Below are positions 59,390-64,000 of a DNA stretch of 64,000 nucleotides, in pieces. Every line of letters starts with the position of its first letter. The stretch's first letter is position 1. The notes beneath the pieces were generated by a model. That model was not told where the DNA came from and did not search any database. It saw nothing but the letters and a program-made list of their open reading frames with translations. Source of the stretch: JANQGG01 sp964642175 (GTDB lineage: Bacteria; Bacteroidota; Chlorobiia; Chlorobiales; Chloroherpetonaceae). The position numbers were made by a program, and so were the translations under genes. The stretch covers positions 248,001-312,000 of the forward strand of contig CAZXOK010000002.1 of assembly GCA_964642175.1 (NCBI GenBank). Reading direction: 5' to 3'.

Positions 59390-61903
59390 CTATGCTTGTT
59401 TCATCTCAGCCGGTTTGGACTCACCAGATATTGGTGTTTCATCGGACTCTGTGGCTTCTTCAAGAGCATAATCGATCAGATCGTCCATTTCATTAAAATA
59501 CTTGATGGATAAATTCTTCAGGATTTCCACATTGGTAGTTTTGATTTCTGAAATGTCCTTTTTATTGCGTTTTGGCAGCAAAATTTCTTTTACACCGGCG
59601 CGTTTGGCCGCCAGGACTTTTTCCTTGATCCCGCCTACAGGTAAAATTCGTCCGCGCAGGGTTATTTCCCCAGTCATGGCCAGTTTGGGTTTTACTTTGC
59701 GCTGGGTGTAAATAGAGGCCAACGAGGTTAAAATAGTTACTCCTGCCGAGGGGCCGTCTTTAGGGATGGAGCCTTGCGGAATATGGACATGGACATCCCA
59801 GTAACGAAATGCTTCATCAGGAATTTTAAAGTAGTCGGCACAGGATTTTAAGTAACTTAGTGCGGCTTGTGCCGATTCTTTCATTACATCGCCAAGTTGG
59901 CCCGTTAAGATCAGCCTCCCATTGCCTTTCATAACCGTGGATTCAAAAAATAGAATATCACCTCCGGTAGGCGTCCAGGCTAGGCCAATGGCAATACCCG
60001 ATAGTTCAACGGGTTCGGAGACATCTCTGAAAAATAACTCATTTCCTAACTGGGCTTTGACATATTTTTCGGTTACCACAAAACCGGGTTTTGGAGATGC
60101 TTTTTCATTTGGATGCTCTTCCATTTTCAAAACCATATCTTTAGCCATGATGCGGCATACATTGGCAATCTGTCGCTCAAGGTTTCTCACACCGGCTTCG
60201 CGGGTATAATCGGAGATAATTTTTCTGACAGCTTTCTCTTCAAGCTGGACCAAATCCCGCTCGATGCCGTGTTCTTCAAGCTGGCGTGGGATCAGGTAAT
60301 TGTAGGAAATATGTTGTTTTTCGTATTCGCTGTACCCGCTTAACTGAATGATTTCCATACGGTCGCGCAAGGGTGAAGGAATGCTATCAAGAGTATTAGC
60401 GGTAGCGATAAACATGATCTTGGAAAGATCGTACGGGATTTCCAGGTAATGATCGCTAAAACTGAAATTTTGTGAAGGATCCAGGACTTCCAGTAAGGCC
60501 GATGATGGATTGCCACGAAAATCATGACCGATTTTATCAATTTCATCCAGCATAAAAACAGGGTTACTGGTACCGGCTTGTTTTAATCCCTGGATAATAC
60601 GGCCGGGCATTGAACCAATATAGGTGCGTCTGTGGCCTCGAATTTCTGCTTCATCTCGAATACCACCCAGTGAGATACGGATGAACTTTCGTCCGAGTGC
60701 GCGAGCTATAGACCGACCCAGCGATGTTTTTCCAACACCGGGAGGCCCGCAAAAACACAAGATCGGGGCTTTTAAATTTGATTTTAATTTCAACACAGCC
60801 AGATATTCCAAAATCCGATCTTTTACTTTACCTAACCCGTAATGATCTTGGTTTAAAATGGTTTCGGATTCGTGCAGATTAATATGGGTTTCTGAATAGT
60901 GTTGCCAGGGCAGGGCCATCACGGTATCAACATAGTTTCGAGTAACCGAATAATCCGGTGCAGCCTGGTTAAGCCTGGAGAGTTTATCAATTTCTTTATG
61001 AACAATGGATCGAACCGATTCCGGGTAATTGCCATTATCCAGTTCTTCGCGCAATTTATGTATATCGCGTGAATGGATATCGCCTTCCCCAAGTTCATTC
61101 TGGATTGTTTTCAACTGCTGGCGAAGCAGGTATTCCTTTTGGGTTTGATCTATGTCGGTTTTAACCTTCGTTTGAATTTGTTTAGAAAGCTCAAGTACCT
61201 GAACCTCTCGATTCATGTACTCGATCAGTTTTTCAGCACGCGTTTTCAGGCAAGACGATTCCAAAAGCTTTTGCTTATCGGGTGCCGGCAGGTTTAAATT
61301 CGATGAAATAAAGTGAATCAGGAATGGATGATTATCAATATTTTGAATTGCATAACTGGCCTCATTCGGATAAGCCGGAGAGAGTTCTATGACTTTTGAG
61401 GTAAGCTGTTTGATGGTTCTGGCATAGGCATCCAGTTCAACATCCAGTATTTCTGGTTCTTGTTTGGGTTCAATAGAAGCCACTAAAAACGATTCTTCCT
61501 GCTCAAAGGTCTCAACGGTAATCTGCTGAACTCCCTGCACAATAACACTCGATGAGTTATCCGGCATTTTAAGTACTCTTAAAATCATGCCTACGGTTCC
61601 CACTCTGTACAAGTCGTTTTCCTTGGGATCTTCAACAGAAGCGTCCTTTTGAGAAAGGAAGACAACAGTGGCATTTGTCTTTAAGGTATCAAGCAGTTTA
61701 AGTGAACGTGGACGTGTTACACTTATTGGTGTAATGATATCAGGAAACAAGACATTGTTTCTGAGTGGAAGTACAGGCAGAGATTTATCTATCTCAATCT
61801 CCTGTGGCGTAGTTTGGGGATGTTGGTTGATGGAATTGATCAGTCCATCTAAAATGCCCATTGATGTCATTTGTTCTAATGCATCTTTGTCGGTTTGAGA
61901 CAT
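59390..61903 (-). CDS. lon: ATP-dependent protease Lon
   Basis: Lon degrades damaged and regulatory proteins in the cytoplasm. The N-terminal LAN domain starts with LPVLPLRNNVLFPDIITPIS. The AAA+ domain has Walker A GPPGVGKTSLGRSIA and Walker B VFMLDEIDKIG. The protease domain has the Ser-Lys dyad in PKDGPSAGVTI and GGIKEKVLAAKRAG. Translation from upstream in-frame codons would add 38 residues. The ATG at 61903 (MSQTDKDALEQM) is preferred, giving 837 residues, close to the family size. A short acidic tail ends the protein. Confidence 0.96.
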   Translation of the reverse strand: MSQTDKDALEQMTSMGILDGLINSINQHPQTTPQEIEIDKSLPVLPLRNNVLFPDIITPISVTRPRSLKLLDTLKTNATVVFLSQKDASVEDPKENDLYRVGTVGMILRVLKMPDNSSSVIVQGVQQITVETFEQEESFLVASIEPKQEPEILDVELDAYARTIKQLTSKVIELSPAYPNEASYAIQNIDNHPFLIHFISSNLNLPAPDKQKLLESSCLKTRAEKLIEYMNREVQVLELSKQIQTKVKTDIDQTQKEYLLRQQLKTIQNELGEGDIHSRDIHKLREELDNGNYPESVRSIVHKEIDKLSRLNQAAPDYSVTRNYVDTVMALPWQHYSETHINLHESETILNQDHYGLGKVKDRILEYLAVLKLKSNLKAPILCFCGPPGVGKTSLGRSIARALGRKFIRISLGGIRDEAEIRGHRRTYIGSMPGRIIQGLKQAGTSNPVFMLDEIDKIGHDFRGNPSSALLEVLDPSQNFSFSDHYLEIPYDLSKIMFIATANTLDSIPSPLRDRMEIIQLSGYSEYEKQHISYNYLIPRQLEEHGIERDLVQLEEKAVRKIISDYTREAGVRNLERQIANVCRIMAKDMVLKMEEHPNEKASPKPGFVVTEKYVKAQLGNELFFRDVSEPVELSGIAIGLAWTPTGGDILFFESTVMKGNGRLILTGQLGDVMKESAQAALSYLKSCADYFKIPDEAFRYWDVHVHIPQGSIPKDGPSAGVTILTSLASIYTQRKVKPKLAMTGEITLRGRILPVGGIKEKVLAAKRAGVKEILLPKRNKKDISEIKTTNVEILKNLSIKYFNEMDDLIDYALEEATESDETPISGESKPAEMKQA

Positions 61904-62198
61904 AACGTGCTGGTTATTTGTTAAACTCAAAAGCCTAGTAACACCATTGGCTGCCCTAATCATACTCTTTGCAACTAAAAAAGTTATAACCAGGAAAACC
62001 GCGGTGTCCTTTTGCAACTACCAACTAAACCCATTAATGAATGGTTTGGGCTTGAAAATAACAGACTTGAAAAGAAAAAAAAGCCCGATCATAGAAAAAA
62101 ACATTGTTAGACTCATCCGGGCAATGATATAAGTAAACAATTATATATTTAATTAAACTTCAATTGGAGATAAAAAAGAAAAAAACAGATCAACATTT
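61904..62198. promoter_or_regulatory. Divergent intergenic region lon / DUF374 gene
   Basis: A 295-base AT-rich gap between the divergent lon and acyltransferase-like genes. It should contain both promoters. No CIRCE-type heat-shock palindrome was found. An imperfect GCCCG...CGGGC repeat spanning about 62084-62121 is weak. Nothing coding was recognised. Confidence 0.4.
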
Positions 62199-62822
62199 GT
62201 GAAAGCCGAATTGATATTAAGCAAAACCCTGCTACCCGGACTTTTAAAGCTCACATTTTTAACACTTCAAAAATCTATCGAACCCCAATCCATTGAGTTA
62301 GATCAAAGCAAGGGTGTGTTTTTTGCTTTTTGGCATGGAAAAATGATCGTTGGCTGGCAACTGGCATTGTTTTTATTTCCCGGTAAAACACCCTATGCTA
62401 TTGTAAGCCAGTCGAAAGATGGCGAAATACTGGCCAATGCCCTGGAGAAATTGCAGTTCAGGCTCATCAGGGGGTCAAGTTCCAAAGGCAAAGAAATCAT
62501 CAAATCCGAGAGTGAAGCCGCCTTAAAAAAAGGGTCGCCTATAGCCATTACACCCGATGGACCGCGAGGGCCCATTGAAACCCTGAAATATGGATTTATC
62601 AGGATGGCTTCCGAAACCGGCACCCCGATTGTATTTGCCTCAATCCAGTATAAAAATGCATGGGTATTCAGCAAAAGCTGGGACAGGTTCCAGATCCCGA
62701 AGCCATTTTCAAAAGCAACCATTAAACTCACATGCATTGAAGTGCCTCAATTTAAATCTGAAGATGAGTTGAAGTCCTATACCGATCAGCTCAGCACCAC
62801 CTTAAAATCCCCGGTTGAATGA
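62199..62822 (+). CDS. DUF374 lysophospholipid acyltransferase-like protein
   Basis: A 207-residue protein of the DUF374 family, related to lysophospholipid acyltransferases and possibly involved in lipid A or phospholipid acylation. The FFAFWHGKMIVGW motif at about residues 43-55, LIRGSSSKGKEI and AITPDGPRGPIETLKYG are characteristic. The start is GTG 62199; no ATG gives a better N-terminus. It overlaps lpxK by ATGA at 62819, so the two are translationally coupled, supporting a lipid A link. Confidence 0.86.
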   Translation: MKAELILSKTLLPGLLKLTFLTLQKSIEPQSIELDQSKGVFFAFWHGKMIVGWQLALFLFPGKTPYAIVSQSKDGEILANALEKLQFRLIRGSSSKGKEIIKSESEAALKKGSPIAITPDGPRGPIETLKYGFIRMASETGTPIVFASIQYKNAWVFSKSWDRFQIPKPFSKATIKLTCIEVPQFKSEDELKSYTDQLSTTLKSPVE

Positions 62823-63877
62823 GCATATTTCTTATACTTCTTTCAGGTTTGTATGGCCTGGTTATGAGGGCGCGTAACATGCTCTTTAAAAGCGGGATAT
62901 TTAAAACCTGGCATGCACCTATGCCTGTAATTTCTATCGGAAACCTCTCGGCCGGAGGAACCGGAAAAACACCTTTGGTGCAATGGGTAGTTCAGTTGCT
63001 TCTGGAAAATCACAGATCTGTGGCTATGCTTTCAAGGGGTTATGGCAGAAGCCTGAAGGGGGTGCAGCTGGTTTCGGATGGTAAAAAGGTTTTCTTAAAC
63101 AGCCGGCAAGCCGGTGATGAGCCCCTGATGCTGGCCAGAAACAACATGCCGGCCACTATGGTGGTAGCTGAGCGCCGCCGTGAGGGTGTAGAATTTATTC
63201 TGAGTCGGTTTGCCGAAGCCTTACCCGAGGTGATTGTTCTGGATGATGCCTTTCAGCATCGCCAGTTAGCCCGGGACCTGGATATTTTGGTGGTAAATGC
63301 CAGGAGTTGGCCAACCCGGGATAGTGTATTACCAGCCGGACGCTTACGCGAACCCATAAGCGCAATTAGCCGGGCCGATCTGATCGTACTGACCAAAGTT
63401 GATGATCTTTCCCAGGTGGCTGAGTTCAAAAGAGAGTTCTCTTTTTATAATAAACCTGTGGTAGCATGTGGCATTCATCCCATAGGATTGGTTTCTTGTC
63501 GGACCGGGCAAGGTGTTGATACTGATCAGGCCAGCCACCTGAACTGTCTTGTTTTTTCTGGTATAGGTGAGCCCGGGCAGTTTCTGAAAACTCTCAACGA
63601 TTTTAAGATCAGCGTGGTTTCTGATAAAGACTTTGGTGATCATTACAAATTCACCGATCAGGATATTCAGAAACTCAAAGAACAGGCAAGGGTTTCAGGT
63701 GCCGATGCATTTGTGACCACAGAAAAAGATGTGATGCGGCTTGAGACTCTTGAGAATGGTTTTGCAGCATTTAATCCGCTGCCCTGTTATTACCTTAAAA
63801 TAGGGCTGCGTTTTCTGGAGGGAAAAGAGCTTTTGCAGCAAAAGATTCTTGAGGTACTGGCTAAAAAACAGCCCTGA
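62819..63877 (+). CDS. lpxK: Tetraacyldisaccharide 4'-kinase
   Basis: LpxK phosphorylates the 4' position of the lipid A disaccharide at the inner membrane, using ATP. The 352-residue protein has a membrane-proximal N-terminus, the P-loop ISIGNLSAGGTGKTPLVQW, the AMLSRGYGR and VLDDAFQHRQLARDLD motifs and a C-terminal FVTTEKDVMRL segment. It shows the organism has lipid A and is Gram-negative. It starts within the stop of the DUF374 gene and its end overlaps the convergent outer-membrane gene by 17 bases. Confidence 0.94.
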   Translation: MSIFLILLSGLYGLVMRARNMLFKSGIFKTWHAPMPVISIGNLSAGGTGKTPLVQWVVQLLLENHRSVAMLSRGYGRSLKGVQLVSDGKKVFLNSRQAGDEPLMLARNNMPATMVVAERRREGVEFILSRFAEALPEVIVLDDAFQHRQLARDLDILVVNARSWPTRDSVLPAGRLREPISAISRADLIVLTKVDDLSQVAEFKREFSFYNKPVVACGIHPIGLVSCRTGQGVDTDQASHLNCLVFSGIGEPGQFLKTLNDFKISVVSDKDFGDHYKFTDQDIQKLKEQARVSGADAFVTTEKDVMRLETLENGFAAFNPLPCYYLKIGLRFLEGKELLQQKILEVLAKKQP

Positions 63878-64000
63878 TTTCAGCTTTACCCGTGTGGATA
63901 ACATCGCCTTCGGGTAGCGAGCGTCCTTCGTAATTCAACGAAGCGGTAATGAAACGGCTCAGCCTGTAATCAAAATTCAATTGCCACACATACGTGTCGC
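63861..64000 (-). CDS. Outer-membrane beta-barrel protein, C-terminal fragment
   Basis: The minus strand reads as an open frame from the window edge to TAG at 63863-63861. The last 45 residues alternate polar and hydrophobic residues (VWQLNFDYRLSRFITASLNY ... KAEIRAVF). This ends in the terminal Phe typical of outer-membrane beta-strands recognised by BamA. The 5' part lies outside the window. It overlaps the end of lpxK by 17 bases on the opposite strand. The precise family is unknown. Confidence 0.7.
   Translation of the reverse strand, partial: DTYVWQLNFDYRLSRFITASLNYEGRSLPEGDVIHTGKAEIRAVF

Noticed and set aside
61904..62017. 38-residue N-terminal extension of Lon
   Set aside because: The extension has no Lon similarity and reads into the probable promoter; ATG 61903 gives a normal N-terminus.
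61904..62198. Possible heat-shock CIRCE element upstream of lon
   Set aside because: No TTAGCACTC-N9-GAGTGCTAA palindrome is present.
1..64000. Insertion sequences, transposases, prophage or CRISPR arrays
   Set aside because: No transposase, integrase, cas gene, terminal inverted repeat or regular repeat-spacer array was recognised anywhere in the window.

Overview
Organism. The window looks like a chromosome segment of an anoxygenic phototroph of the FCB (Fibrobacterota-Chlorobiota-Bacteroidota) group. It encodes a homodimeric type I reaction-centre core (PscA) and its Fe-S subunit (PscB) of the green-sulfur-bacterium kind, the dark-operative protochlorophyllide reductase BchNBL, and a PucC-like pigment-related transporter. 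It also carries type IX secretion traits: a PorX regulator and a secreted protein with an NYPNPFNP-type C-terminal sorting domain. A TonB receptor with a carboxypeptidase-regulatory-like N-terminus and mostly absent Shine-Dalgarno sequences also fit FCB. Whether this is a deep Chlorobiota lineage or another FCB phylum that gained a reaction centre cannot be decided from sequence reading alone.

Layout. 1-9.2 kb: spc/alpha ribosomal operon (end of rplN to rplQ, with secY, infA and rpoA), unusually carrying a tRNA-Gly gene between rplN and rplX. 9.3-22.7 kb: mixed housekeeping and surface genes (histidine kinase, rsmG, TPR lipoprotein, manC, cysS, seven-repeat T9SS cargo protein, DUF309 protein, engB, purA, TonB receptor). 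22.9-28.5 kb: first phototrophy block, a PucC-like gene divergent from bchN-bchB-bchL. 28.5-36.5 kb: leftward genes tsaE, porX, DUF1015, scpA, a two-receiver regulator, a histidine kinase and an SDR epimerase. 36.7-44.3 kb: mutL, tRNA-Arg, sigma-54 activator, VWA lipoprotein, dapF, TPR protein. 44.3-51.6 kb: second phototrophy block, a CrtH/CrtISO-like carotenoid oxidoreductase, a CarH-like B12 regulator, pscA and pscB, then a glycosyltransferase and a beta-carbonic anhydrase. 51.7-64 kb: EF-G-like GTPase, DUF1848 protein, TPR protein, enolase, purD, a receiver-HisKA protein, lon, a DUF374 acyltransferase-like gene, lpxK and the end of an outer-membrane protein.

How the parts fit. BchNBL supplies chlorophyllide precursors independently of light and needs low oxygen at its Fe-S clusters. 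PscA binds the pigments and the FX cluster, and PscB carries the terminal FA/FB clusters. The CarH-like regulator keeps the W-x9-EH and histidine signatures of adenosylcobalamin photoreceptors and lies between a carotenoid gene and pscA. This suggests light- or B12-dependent control of pigment and reaction-centre genes. Convergent gene pairs are separated by compact bidirectional terminators, several of which overlap a stop codon.
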